From NCBI GenBank assembly GCA_029817715.1, contig JARUPY010000473.1, positions 5,022,001 to 5,086,000 on the forward strand: 64,000 nucleotides of DNA, read 5' to 3'. The stretch comes from Melastoma dodecandrum (taxonomy: Eukaryota > Streptophyta > Magnoliopsida > Myrtales > Melastomataceae). The notes below the pieces were generated by a model. It saw only the letters and a program-made list of their open reading frames with translations, did not search any database and was not told where the DNA came from. Of the stretch, positions 33,872 to 45,729 are shown one piece after another (the first letter of the stretch is position 1; each line of letters opens with the position of its first letter). Both the position numbers and the translations under genes were made by a program.

Positions 33872-35654
33872 GACATTGGCCCTCCTAAGGGAAATGGCAC
33901 ACGCACAATTGGGCTGGAAAACGAAATCCTTTCTTCATCGTACCCATTTGCTCGAAACCGGCACTTTTATTACATCAAACCATTGTATGCTGTCATGGCG
34001 TGAATTGGGACGATTTCTCTCGACCAATTTTCAGTTCGTTCTGTTTGATCCAGATAAGAAATTCATAAAGTGAAATGAAATATTGAGTCGAATTTAGTGA
34101 CAAATACGAAAAAATGTACTAATATCGAACGAACTGCTTCATGTTTCGAGTAGCAGAGGTTAACCGAAATTGAGCTAATTTCGAGCTAACCGTCCATTGT
34201 AAGAGTGGACTTAAACTCCCGACATAGAGTTTTGTACTATTTTGATGACATTTGATCTGGAGTAGCTTTTTTACAAGTTAGACCACACGAGTTCATTATC
34301 TGATCGGGGAAACCGAGTAATCTAAAAGGCTAACAATCTCATGGGCAACATTATTTTCATGTTATTGGATTGAAGTTGGAACCTTGCGTTGCAAGATACA
34401 GGAAGGGGATAATGGTCTCCATTGCTCCAGAATTGATTTCACGAACAGTACATTTGGTTGCACACTTTGGCTTTAATAAAGAGTGGATTAAGCAATAAGG
34501 TTACTTTGAAAAGAAAATAAGGGGATCTTAATCGTGGTGTCCACTAAACAATGTTCTTGATAATACCAAGGTGAAAAAGGCTCTGTCCCTTAGCTTTTAT
34601 GTGTCCTTCATTGTGTGTTTTTACCTTGTCAAATCGAAACACTTCAATTCGCAGAACAACGAATGTATTGGCTATGTGATCTGGTTCCTGGGAGTACACT
34701 CTTCAATTTGTACCCCAGATTCATCCCACATGGTCAGAATTGGGAAACTACCCAACACCAATTAGGAGGAAAATCCCCCCTCCCCAAAAAGGATTTTGGA
34801 ATTGACCTTGGAAACCTCTCGGCCAGATGGGATGTAGCTGTTTTTCCACGCCTTGCATTATTTAACCTGCTGCCATGCTATTTTGGCCCACAAGACAGGA
34901 CAAGACACCAACCCCTTTACACCTTCAATCACATTCAATTGCTATATGTTATATTGGGAATTCCCTTGCTTTTATTTTTTTTTCTCGAGTGAAGGGAGGT
35001 CTGAGGATCTATTCATTTCAAGTATGTACCCAGGAAAAGAGACTCTAGTTTAACATGACAAGACATACAAGGAGGATTTGGCCAGGACAGCAAATGTTAC
35101 CCACTCGCACAACCATCACAGCTATCCCCACTTGTAGAAAAAGGCGCCCTCCTCCTCAGAACGGAAAGGGACACACAGAACATACTCATTTCTGAGAAAT
35201 AAATGCGCCCCACTTTCTCCCACGTCTTTTTCAATCCAAAGGACTAAGTATTTATCTTATTAATCTACCACCCCCACTACTCCTCAATTCTGAACCAAAC
35301 TAATTTCAAACCCACTCCTTCCAATCTTTCTGTGGACTACTATTTCGCTCAACCAAACTAAAAGTCACCTACTCTTTATCAGTCCTAAAAATGCCAGGCA
35401 GCAACAACAAATTCCGGACCGAAGTTCAACCTAGAGGACTAGTTTATCGTGATGCCTATGAGAAGATCACGGTCGAGAAAAAGCCTTGGGAGGACAGCAT
35501 ATCATGACCACTAAAAAGCATTGTAGCCCAAGTAAAAATATAAACAGCCCAAGACAAGTGATACGGTTGACACAGAAAGCAATAGCTATGGCAACCGAAA
35601 GCAATGAAAACCAAAACATAGCATTTCAACATTAGGTTTTCCCGAACGGGCAAC
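33872..35654. other. Intergenic region, no gene seen
   Basis: Lies between the hnRNP-like promoter and the 3' end of the ESS2 homologue. Only short frames without domains were found. It will include the ESS2 3' UTR. Confidence 0.5.
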
Positions 35655-37148
35655 TTATTGCCAAGGAGATTTTGAACCGTCTTTGACAGAAGGAGATCTC
35701 AAACCGATGCTTCCATCTCTCCCTAGCCTAGAAACACTTCTCCCGCCCTTGGGAGTATGAACCCCAGGACTTCCGCCTCGGTAACTAGCTCGGAGAGATT
35801 CATCAACAACCGAGGCCGATGACCTCGAGATCGCATTCCTCACGAACTTCTGTGCAGCCGGAGAAAGATTCCTTATGCTCGGACTAGCGCTACCTCCCCT
35901 TGCAGGAGAAGGCAAGGGTGGTTTCTGAAACGTTCTTGACCTGTCCCTCAGCTTCCGAGCAGCTTCTCTTGATAACATGTGAGCCTTCACATCCCGTGCC
36001 GGAGCCAAAGGTATCCTGAAATGAGGGCCATCGCCACTCCCCCCGATATCAATAGGCGTATCCTCGGTATCCAGCCTAAGGGGCGTCCCCTCGATTTCAC
36101 CCCAAGTAATAAAAGGTGACTCGTCCACCCCAGGCATCGGAGATGGAGTCTTCACAAAACTGTACCCGTTTTCAGCCTTCTTCTCTGACTCCACATAAAA
36201 TTTATTCGGCGTCTTCCGCAGCTCCTCCAAATCATACCTCTTTCCCTTATCTCCGTCCCGACCTGAAAATGGCATCGGCGATGAACTAGCCACAGGTGTA
36301 TATAGCACTTCAACCATCCCATCATCCTTCGGCCGCGTATCCATCACTTTCCCATGAAACCTTGTGCTACAGTAATTCACCTCCTTGGTCAATGCCTTTA
36401 GCCTGACCGCCCTTTCCTCCTCTGTTAATGGGGCTTCCCCTCTATCCGCCGGATGGTACATCAGCAAGTTCTTGGCGGTGTAATTCCACCCTTCCAATGA
36501 GCTCGGCGGCTGGTCCGATGTGCCATACCCATCAGTTATCCTATCCCTCTTAACATCCTCGATCAACCCGGCATCACCCTGCTTCTCACCTTCCAACAAG
36601 TAACCAAACCTCTCCTTCCTCTTCCTATTAACCTTATCCAGAATCTTCGAGAAGCTCTCATTATCCTCGCTAGTATACCGCCTAAAAAACTCATCCAGCG
36701 AAAACGAAGCATCTACCCCAGTTCCCTCGGTGGATTCTCCCCCAACCTCCGCCTCCTTATCCCCTATTCCCGGTGTACTCCCAACCCTATCCGTAAACCC
36801 CTCGAAGGGCGTCACAAAGGTCGAACCAGGAGTATCCCTCCCAACCAAAGACTTGGCCTTTTTACCGCGGCGCTCGAGGATCTTCAATTGGGCATCCCGG
36901 ATTTGGATGGGATCCCGGGTCTTGATAGCCTCGAGCCAGTCGAGTCGGTCGCGGAGCTTAGAGATGTCAGGGAAGAAGTCGCGCTCGATTATCCTCTCGA
37001 TCTCGGCCACGTAAGAATCCTCGTCGAGTACCTTGGGGCGGTGGTTCCTAGGGTTTGGCAACTCGGGGGAGGCGGTCGAGGGCTTCGGGGCGACCTCGAG
37101 GGCCGGGGACGAGAGATGGCGAGGGGAGTGGCCCGGCGACAGCAGCAT
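35655..37148 (-). CDS. ESS2: Splicing factor ESS2/DGCR14 homologue, single exon
   Basis: An uninterrupted 497-codon frame. The N-terminal block VLDEDSYVAEIERIIERDFF and PDISKLRDRLDWLEA is the signature of the ESS2/DGCR14 family, followed by the TPxxxF motif STFVTPFEGFT, SLDEFFRRYTSEDNESF and the conserved W and NLLMYHP segment. Late motifs ITWGEIEGTPLRLD and FRIPLAPARDVKAHMLSREA are also diagnostic. The C-terminus is Ser/Gly-rich with PSP/SP repeats. Family members associate with the catalytic spliceosome (C complex) in the nucleus. Length fits the family. The gene is intronless and looks intact. Confidence 0.95.
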   Translation of the reverse strand: MLLSPGHSPRHLSSPALEVAPKPSTASPELPNPRNHRPKVLDEDSYVAEIERIIERDFFPDISKLRDRLDWLEAIKTRDPIQIRDAQLKILERRGKKAKSLVGRDTPGSTFVTPFEGFTDRVGSTPGIGDKEAEVGGESTEGTGVDASFSLDEFFRRYTSEDNESFSKILDKVNRKRKERFGYLLEGEKQGDAGLIEDVKRDRITDGYGTSDQPPSSLEGWNYTAKNLLMYHPADRGEAPLTEEERAVRLKALTKEVNYCSTRFHGKVMDTRPKDDGMVEVLYTPVASSSPMPFSGRDGDKGKRYDLEELRKTPNKFYVESEKKAENGYSFVKTPSPMPGVDESPFITWGEIEGTPLRLDTEDTPIDIGGSGDGPHFRIPLAPARDVKAHMLSREAARKLRDRSRTFQKPPLPSPARGGSASPSIRNLSPAAQKFVRNAISRSSASVVDESLRASYRGGSPGVHTPKGGRSVSRLGRDGSIGLRSPSVKDGSKSPWQ

Positions 37149-38095
37149 GATCCCAGAGGTTTAGAGGGGAGGGAGGAGGAGGAGGAAGGATCGTAGGAAA
37201 ATTAGGTTTAAGGATTTGGTCGATTTTGACTTCCCCGACGCTGCTTCTGTTTTTATTTTCTTTTTTGTCGTCATATCTTATTCTAATTAAACTATTTCTT
37301 TATTTTAATAATAAATGAATATAAAAGTTGGCGTAATCAAAACATTAATCTGAAACGAACACTGAGCGCGGTTGAATTTTAACAACCGGATCAAGCAAAA
37401 AGCATGATATTGGGACAGTTGGACGGTTCCTGATAGCGAAAATTTCACGTTTCACTACGTAATTCATATCTTCTTCGAAATATTCAGACGAATTCCATCA
37501 AAAACTTTTAAGCGACTCGAACTCAAGCAGCAGGGCTCAATAAGCATCTCAACCAAACCTGCCAACTCCATCACTATCGCCCTTACTTTTACCCTCGATT
37601 ATGAGAAGTCGTCAAAAGACCCACACCCCCCCAGAGTGGCTGGGCAAAGGCAAGAGGAGGAACAAAGCCTAAGACTTATTACAGCTAGAACAAAGGTGGA
37701 TTGTGTTGGGGATATGACAGGTGACTTGATCATTGACACTTTCCTTTTGGTTGAACTGATGATCACTGTCACAAACCCGTATCATACTTTTCGTATAGTA
37801 AAATGCAGGAAAAATCTTCCGCCACAAATCCCTGAAAAGCCTATTTTGACATGTTGTTTTTCGATGTTGTTACAAGCCTCGATTTCTCTACTCATAAAAC
37901 CCACCCGCAGGCCGCCTCCTGGGGAAAAGGCTCGTTGGGTCTGGGGATAAAAGTAAATATTGACAGCTAAAAGGAAAACCTGTGCACATGTAAGAAGATT
38001 AGTGTTGGTTTTTTCTTTTTTTCTTTCTTTAGGGTCCTGGGTTTGTATCTTCTCTTCTCGTAAATCTGTTCCTACCTTCCGCCAAAGTTACTGGG
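37149..38095. other. Promoter side of ESS2 and intergenic DNA
   Basis: A GA-rich leader precedes the ESS2 ATG. The rest shows only short frames. A repeated ttttctttttttctttctttag stretch near 38012 is simple sequence. Confidence 0.45.
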
Positions 38096-40744
38096 GAGGA
38101 CCGACTTCCGCCTGACTAGCGAAAATTGGAGGAATCCTGTTTCTTGTTTCTGTTGCCTGAACAACCTCTTCTACATAACTGTCGAGATGCTGCTGGAAGC
38201 AAACGGGCTATCCGGAAGGTTATTCCCGCTGCTGCCACCAATCCAAGGAACACAATGTGTAAGGTTATATTGTCTTGCGGTGAATTAGGAAGGAGGAGAT
38301 GTGAGTACCTGTCCAGCTCGCTGCAGTTGGTGCTGGGACGGTAGGCTGTATCTGAACTGTTGGAGCTAGCATGCATCATATCTGAGAAATAATCGGGGCA
38401 TTCAGTCGATGTGGTGTCTATGAATTCGTGATGGGCTGCATCGAGGACAAAGAATTCGTGAAGTTCAGTACTGATTGAAGGAAGAAAGGGCGGGGATTCG
38501 AGAAAGATAAGGGAGAGTATAGTGCACCAGGGATGAAATTAATTAAACCTTGCGAAATATTCAGTTGCTCAGCAGGAAAACCGAAATATGGGTAATGAAC
38601 AGATGACTTCTCGGACAGCACCAAAAGCCTTTGCTCCTGTTCGAGAGCATGATCCGGATCTTCAAGAAATCCCTTCCGTAGAAACATAGTATAATAGGAA
38701 CATCCCGGGGCTGCGACACAGAAAAAGACTAACTCTCCAACAAAGCAACGGCCAAGCGCAAAACAAAAGCTTAACAATGGTGTGCTATCTAAACTCACAC
38801 GATTGCGGATCTGCATCTCCTTCCAACAAATGCTGATTGTAACATGTCACGTTCTGCATTTTCTCAAAGTACTTTCTGTGCCAACAAAACCCAGTGTTCG
38901 TTAGGATCTGCAAAGCTTTACAGCAGTCAATTCAAAACTCAATTACAGACCTTTCTCAGGCATACAAATCGTAAAGTTGACGGGAAAGATTACCTTCATG
39001 TTTATTGAAAGAAAACAAACACAGGCAGGTAGATATGGGCATTAATTTCCAAAAGGTGAAAGCGATGGGTTAACTAATTACAAACAAAATCATAACAAGA
39101 GGGTCGCCGTGACAGATGCAGAATTAGCTGGATTCCTACCAGCTCAAGTACTTTTCAAAGTGGGAGGGATTTAAAATACAGCAATTATGCTTATTTTCAT
39201 GAGCTCATAAAGGCAAAGAGGGTCGCCATCATTCCGAATCAATGATTGCATAAGAGCATGATAGCTCACCGGAGAAAAAATAATTAAGGGAAAACCAACT
39301 CGGCAAGACAAACTCATAGCTGCTGCTGCAATTTTAAATGAAAGTTTGAAGCTGCGAGTACTCACCGGTCAACAAGCCTTGACTTCTCCTTGTATGGCTT
39401 AACAAGAACACGGGAGCCGCATATGAAGTGGGGATTTCCCTTGAGCAAAGCCTGCTTCGCCGTTTCTGAGAATATGAACGTGACAAACCCGAACATCCTT
39501 TTCTGCTGGCAGGGGATTCTGACGTCTTGAACAGGCCCGAATTTGCTATAATGCAGAAGACAACCAATAAACATATGCGATTGAATGAAAAAGTATGTTT
39601 CATTCAGAAGTCGACAGAAAAGAGATTGGCACAGAGGTCATTCTTAGTACTTGAAGTAATTGGAGACATCTTGCTCGGTAAATGTGCTGTCGGCCGGAAA
39701 AGTTAGATATATTTGCCTGGAACTCGTAATCACAGGTGGGTCAAATCGTTCATTTCCAGAATCTGAGTATTTCTGCGCGTCTTCGGCCAAAATCACCGAG
39801 TGTTGGCCATGAGGTCTGCCAACACAAACAATGATGAAACTCAAACCAATGAAGCTTGCCTAGAAGAAAACAAAATCAGAAAGATGAATTAAGGAAACTA
39901 CTAACGTCTCAAAATACCTGTCGAGCAAACGGATGCTATTCTTCAATCTCGAAAGCAGCTTTGACAAGCTCAACCCGGCCTTGCCATGCCTCTGGCTCTC
40001 CGTAAGGTATCCCTCGGCCTGAAGAGACTTGCCATACATATCATAGTACAACATGGGCAAAGAAGCTATAGATACAGGTATCCCTCCCCTCGATTTTAAG
40101 AGCTCGGTCAGCTCCAGCTCAAGCCTTTCGAGCGATCCTTGTGAAAATACTGGATCCTCGCAGTCATATCCATTTGGACAATTTTGGGGTAGAATTTCTG
40201 GCTGAGGATTTGCATGGAAGTATCGGCAAGTAGTGCCATGCTTGCAAAATCCTTTACTAAAGTAATGGCATATCTTTACAGGGAATTCTGGCAAGCTTGG
40301 GGATCGACGGCTCCTGGGCCACGAGCAAAACTGATGCTCCGCAGGGTAATATGCGCTGAAGTCAGAATTAGCAGGCACAACGAAATCGCACTGGTCTTCC
40401 AAACTCAGGTTCCGCATCCTGTTGTGCAGGCCAAGAGAAGATGGAGTCGAGACCACGCGAGAAGCACTGGGCGGCGTGTACGGAGAGAACTGCGTTTGGA
40501 TATCCACAGAATTAACGGGATGAGACACAGGCACAGGCACCGCGAGGGGCTTGCAGGCTCTGAGTTCAGATTTCGCTTTAACGATCAAGGATCGGATCAA
40601 GTTATCTGGACTGAAGGCGAGCCTTATCATCTCACGTTCGCCATTGTCTTGCAGCAGAAGGTACCCGATGATCTTTGAGACATTCTCGGGATCTATCTTC
40701 TGTATCCGGTCGTACACGACTTTGGTGGACTCCGAGAAGTCCAT
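38096..40744 (-). CDS. CCCH zinc-finger protein with RRM (plant C3H family)
   Basis: The ATG at 40744 ([20 protein letters not shown]) starts exon 1 (to 39918). It has the N-terminal helical block with [20 protein letters not shown], then a CCCH finger [19 protein letters not shown] (C-x7-C-x5-C-x3-H) near residue 180. Exons 39815-39651 and 39545-39366 give an RRM (RNP2 QIYLTFP, RNP1 MFGFVTF). Exons 38875-38799 and 38710-38549 carry RKYFEKMQ and [20 protein letters not shown], matching the family's C-terminal coiled region. The end is unclear: reading on reaches a stop at 38418, while an attractive frame at ~38476-38287 spliced to 38185-38096 is one base out of phase with exon 5. The family is thought to regulate mRNAs. 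Confidence 0.85.
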
Positions 40745-42418
40745 GTCAATCCAACCCCCTTCAAAAAAGAAAAAGATCAACAAGGAGAATCAATCAAAAC
40801 TGCTCAAGTTGCAGGAGCAGAAACCGAACTGCCATTCACTCTTACATCCACAAAATCCCTCGAATCAATAAATTCCAAACCAAAAACACGAAGAACTCGG
40901 GATTTCATCTGTCACATTTAAAAATCCCCATCCTCATCTCACAAAGAAAGACTCAAAGAAAGTGAGAATCAAAATCACAATCCTCCAGAAACATAAACAT
41001 AAACAGGAGGCCACTCCTTTTTAGATCCTCGAAAGGTTACTAAAACAAATCAATCTGAACAATGAACAAAGGAACTGATGGGTTGAAACATAAGGTAGTT
41101 CCATGGAAGTCATCATCACCCCCCTACGCATAGCAGACATTAGAAATGACAAACAAACAGACAAAACCCAAAATCACAAGACAAGGAACAGAGACAGAAG
41201 CTGGAAACTCCCCAAACCCCCCCCCCCCCCCCCAAACAAGGAAAAACCCCAACCCCCCAATAAACCTTCAGCAGACAAACTCTTCCATCCGAAAAATACA
41301 GGAAAGAACAATCAATCCTTTCTTCTTACCTCGGAGGAGTCCTACACAATGGAGGGAAATGAAAGAAACTAAAATAAAGATAAAAATAAAACAAAAAATC
41401 CTAGACTTAGAACTCCTCCTCCTCTTCCTCTTCCATCTCCATGACTGTAAGCTCCGCCAATCTGTACACAGAGTTTTATCCTAAATATATCACCCCCCAC
41501 CCCCTGTCTCTCTCGCTCTCTCTCTCCACCTTCCCCCTTTCTTCCCCGAATGAACGAAACCCAGAAAAAAAGAAGAAGAAGAAATAATTTAATAAAGGGG
41601 GCAAACAGACACACAGAGAGACGAGGAGATGGATATATATGCGTGTGTTTGTGTTTTTAACAAAAGAAAAAGAAGCCTCGCCTTTGTCCTTTTTCTCCCC
41701 CCCCCCCCGGCTAGAGAGAAATGGAACAAAAAAAAACTTAAAAAAGGGCTCAATTCATTGATGTCCTTCACAGACATAACAACAACGAACAGACGGAAGA
41801 AATAACCAAAAAAGAAAAAAAAGAAACCAACACTTGGTGGGTAGAGAGAATGGACAACCCCGGCAGAAAAACGCATAGATCTAAAAGTAGTAATAAAATA
41901 AGGTTGTCCCCCCGGCCCTCCTCATCTCCCTCCCTTTTAGTAGTAATTCACCTTCAACCCCGTTTCAATAATAATGAAAAATGCCCAATTAGCTGAGTAA
42001 AAATAGTCAAAAAAAGAAAAAAGAAAAATGCTGATCATAAAAACCGTTTCTAAACGTTTGCGTGAAATGGGGAGGAGGGATATATTTCTTCCGAATCAAC
42101 AGGGGTGGTGGGGAGGTCGGAGTTGATTTTGCGCCTGGATTTGCGAAACCGTTTTTTGACTCTCCCTAGATTTCCAGATCCCTTTCCAAATACAGGGGAG
42201 AAATATCATTTTAATCAACACAATCATTTACCCCCCCCCCCCCCCCCCCCCCTCTTGTATTTGATTACGCGTTGGAAGTGAGTGGAAGTTTCGAAATTTT
42301 TGCTAGTACTAAATTTTACAGAAAAAAAGTGTGAATTTGTCTTTTCTTTTTTGCTTCCGAATCAAGCTGCTTATATAAATCAAAGGATTTTGTTAATGAC
42401 GTCCAAATTGTTGATTTT
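40745..42418 (-). promoter_or_regulatory. Long leader/promoter region of the CCCH-RRM gene with poly-C runs
   Basis: No coding domain. C runs on the plus strand: 41217-41233 (17), 41697-41708 (12), 42231-42252 (22). A CT microsatellite at ~41507-41527 resembles a plant 5'-UTR. A leader intron may end shortly before 40744 (TTCTTTTTTGAAG-like), but I could not fix it. Confidence 0.4.
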
Positions 42419-44416
42419 TTACTTATAGAAAAGAAAAAGAAAATTTTGGTAAGTTGAGTATTGGCCGCATGAGCGTGGCGATGGCTTCAGGCGGTAAGAC
42501 ATGAAGACAGAGAGAGACAGACAGACTGTATCCAGGTGATGATTGCCCCAATTTGGATAAGGGCAAAGTGTGAGAGAGAGAGATCGGGGGGGACTCCCAG
42601 TTTCATTCCCCTGTCCATTTCTTTTGGCGGGTCCCACGCCCCGTCAATTCACTAGATTTTTATGCTTATATGGCTATAATTAGATAAGAGCGATTCACGT
42701 TTAAATAATATATATATATATATAATTTCTTTTTAAGAAACTCATTACATTATTAATACCCGAATTCATTCACCTGGTCTTGCCTTGCCTATCACAATTC
42801 CGGCATTCCTTTTTTTTTAATAATATGAAATCCTTCCCTCGCCACGTGTCGTGTTATGATTGGATTTGATCTCGATCCGTAGCAGGATTCTGGGCTCCCG
42901 TGATTGGTGGTTGATAAGTACAGGGAGAAATTTTAAGGAGGAGAAAATGATTGCAGCGGATTTTTCGCCACACACAATTTATTTATTTTTATCTTAAAAA
43001 ATCTTTTAAGAAGAAAAGAATAATTCTTTTTGGGTAGGGGGGGGGGGGACCAACTGCAAATAATTAGCAGCTTCGGTTTTTGGCATGAAAAAGCAAAAGG
43101 AAAGGTAGGGAGGGGCTAAAAGAATAAATCTTAATATGTCTCCCCACCCCATCCCCACATTGTCTTCCTGTAACGCATTTCCCCTATCCAAATTCAATAT
43201 TATTTTCCCCTATGGGCCTCCCCCTTTGTATAGGCCCACTAGTTTTGGCCCATATTCCCCTTCCATAATCAACAAAAAAAAGAAACATCAGATTTTTACC
43301 CTGCCGGTATTTCGGTTGATTAGGGATCTTGTCGTAGATGCAACCTGACGCTACACACGTGTCGTGATATAACTGAATGGGATCATTCGACAGTTGGAAC
43401 AGTTTGACCCCTGGGAAGGGTACTGCGGCATAAATCTCAGTCAGATTGAACTGAACAAAACCGTCCTCGTACGACGAACAAAGATGCACGAAAATGACGT
43501 CATTACTTAATGAAAAAGAAGATTTCGACGCCCACAATTTGAAACAAATGCGTCGGGAGTACCACGCCGCGGGCCTTCGGTATGGATTGTGATGTTAAAT
43601 AACTCTTGAGATAATTTCTGGAACTCGATGTCAAATTTATTTCTAAAAGAACTTGGCGTTTCTAAAATCGAGTTCGTCCGTGAAGATAAAGAACTTGATG
43701 TTTCTCTAACGGGATTGAATTTGGTGTTTAAAATGTCGAGTTTTCAATGTTTCATATGCCGCGAGTTTTTTGTAAATCGAACTCGATATTTCTACCACCA
43801 ATTTTGTTGACGAGGAAATGTGTTCCCCGCAACACGTATCGTATTTTACAGTGATTGTGGTCGCTGTAAAGTAAATGAACACGAATTGAACATAAAAACG
43901 ATGCTTGAATCAATTAAACAATGCTAAATTACAGGAACAAAATCTTTACAACACTTACAGACATGATGGGAATAAAAAACAACAAAGGAAACTTGAAAAC
44001 GGCCGCGCTTTCTGGCGGACGACGACGGACGAACGGCGGCTACGACGGACTCCTTTAATGAAATTTACCTTGACAGATTGATGGTCGAAGGTGACAAAGG
44101 TGCTGATGGTTTCTGGACTATGGACGCTTTCAGGATGCTATGGGGAGGGCAAGAGCGGTAGATCAACTTTATCGAATTGAATTTATGGAGTTGATCGTGT
44201 AGCCCCCTTTAATGAAGGCCACCTTGGGCGAAATGGGGACGGTGATCGGTCGAACATCGCGGCAACTACGACAGCCTCTTTTAATGGAGACTGTTGTGGG
44301 GTGACGACAACCTCCTTTAATAAATACTACCTTGGGGTAGTTTGTGGATCGGTGATCGGTGAAGTGTGAAAGATGGTGAATGATGATTTCTGAACATGGT
44401 TCAAGACACTTTTCTA
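42419..44416. other. Intergenic DNA with simple sequences
   Basis: Contains (GA)n near 42570, (TA)n at 42706-42722 and a G run at 43037-43048 (12). From 44040 to 44330 a degenerate word, cctcctttaatgaaatttaccttg, recurs four times. Block 44127-44175 (ttcaggatgctatggggaggg...) recurs at 44566-44610. No gene was recognised. Confidence 0.5.
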
Positions 44417-44549
44417 CGGTGGTGGAGCTAGGGTGACAACACTTTTGAAAAAAATTTAAAAAAATTTAAAATAATACAATTTGACCACCCTCTTAAGTTT
44501 TGTTTAGTTCAATTTGGCCCCTTTACATAATTTTTCTAGCTCCGCCACT
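44417..44549. mobile_element. Mutator-like MITE, 133 bp
   Basis: Terminal inverted repeats GTGGTGGAGCTAG (44419-44431) and CTAGCTCCGCCAC (44536-44548) bound an AT-rich core. A 9-bp direct repeat ACTTTTCTA flanks it (44408-44416 and 44550-44558). The 9-bp target duplication is the size made by Mutator-type transposases. The element has no coding capacity. Confidence 0.75.
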
Positions 44550-44734
44550 ACTTTTCTAAACACCTTCAGGATGCTGGGGAAGAGAGCAGAGGTTGTAGAT
44601 CAATCTGCAGATTTGGACTTAGTGATTGATCGTGTCCTTCAATGAAAGGAACAATACCTATTTACAAAAAATTCATCAAGACATCGTACGTAACTGCCCA
44701 GGATAGTGGGAACACAAGAAAACTACCAAAAGAT

Positions 44735-44892
44735 GTTAACTGCCATAGATCGTGGGTGCCTCAAGATGTCCTTATTTTCTTGGGTGTTGATATGCATGAT
44801 GTTAACTGCCATACGCTTACATCTTGAGGCATCCACGATTATGAGGCACATCTTGAGCCTCAAGATAATACCATAGATCGTGGGTGCCTCAT
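44735..44892. repeat. Inverted and direct repeat cluster
   Basis: ATCGTGGGTGCCTCAAGATGT near 44748-44768 is mirrored by ACATCTTGAGGCATCCACGAT at 44818-44838, giving a ~20-bp stem with a ~50-base loop. A direct copy of ccatagatcgtgggtgcctca follows at ~44871. No coding function was seen. Confidence 0.75.
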
Positions 44893-45729
44893 GCTCCTGG
44901 CCTTTGGCCCAGGTCCAGCTCGGGACGACCGAAGGCCGGGAGGATGAAGCAGGGTATTGACAGTTTACTCCCGAGGGCATTACTCTTCCATCCTGGGACG
45001 AACTCGAGTGACGTCAGATCCATCCTTTTTCTTATTCTCTTATGGTCATGTGGATAGGTTGTGCGTCTGAATCGAACGAGTGTAACCCGAGATATAGTTA
45101 AAATACAGAACACAATGCTTTTGTACTCGAGCTGAAACGTTGTTTCAGTCGACTGAGCATAACTTTGGCTACAAAGTCTCAATTTGCTCGAGATTAGATG
45201 GGATTGTTCCTCTCTAGCTCTTATACAACTTTCACGTTTTGAATTTTCTCGTTTGAGGCAATCTAGATCGAGTTTTGACAAGTCGAAATCGGAACTCCTT
45301 TGTTCTCGAGATCTGATTTCGAGATAAAAATACTATTTCAGTATTTTCATCATAACTTTGGTTACAAAGATCGGATTAACTTGAGATCACTTGGGATAGT
45401 TTTCTTTCTGGCTCCTCTACTACTTTTGCGTTTTGAGGTTTTTTATTTGAGGTCGTCTTGGATGAGTTATGGCCTATCTAAAATCGAGGAATAGAATACA
45501 AGGGTTATGATCTCGAGACCAAACACTGCTATGGTTTTCTAGCCATAACTTTAGAAGTTTTTCTCAAATACTCTCTTGAAATACTCTTTCTTGAGAACCT
45601 TTTAAGTCTTATATCGAAAAGATATACGTGCCTTTCTTGGTATTCTCTGCCTCGAAATTAAATCACGGAAAAATGACTCTTAATTTGTTTGTCAACAGAG
45701 TTCATGGCAATATTTCACGAATTTTGAAA
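44893..45729. other. Intergenic DNA, no gene seen
   Basis: Contains two diverged copies of a block around ataactttggctacaaagtctcaatt (45158-45260 and 45345-45440), giving repeated words such as catcttggatgag and ttttgaggt. Short frames only. Confidence 0.4.

Noticed and set aside
40745..40783. An upstream start for the CCCH protein at 40783
   Set aside because: The extra residues (MLIFFFFEGGWID) look like translated leader, while [14 protein letters not shown] at 40744 fits the family start.
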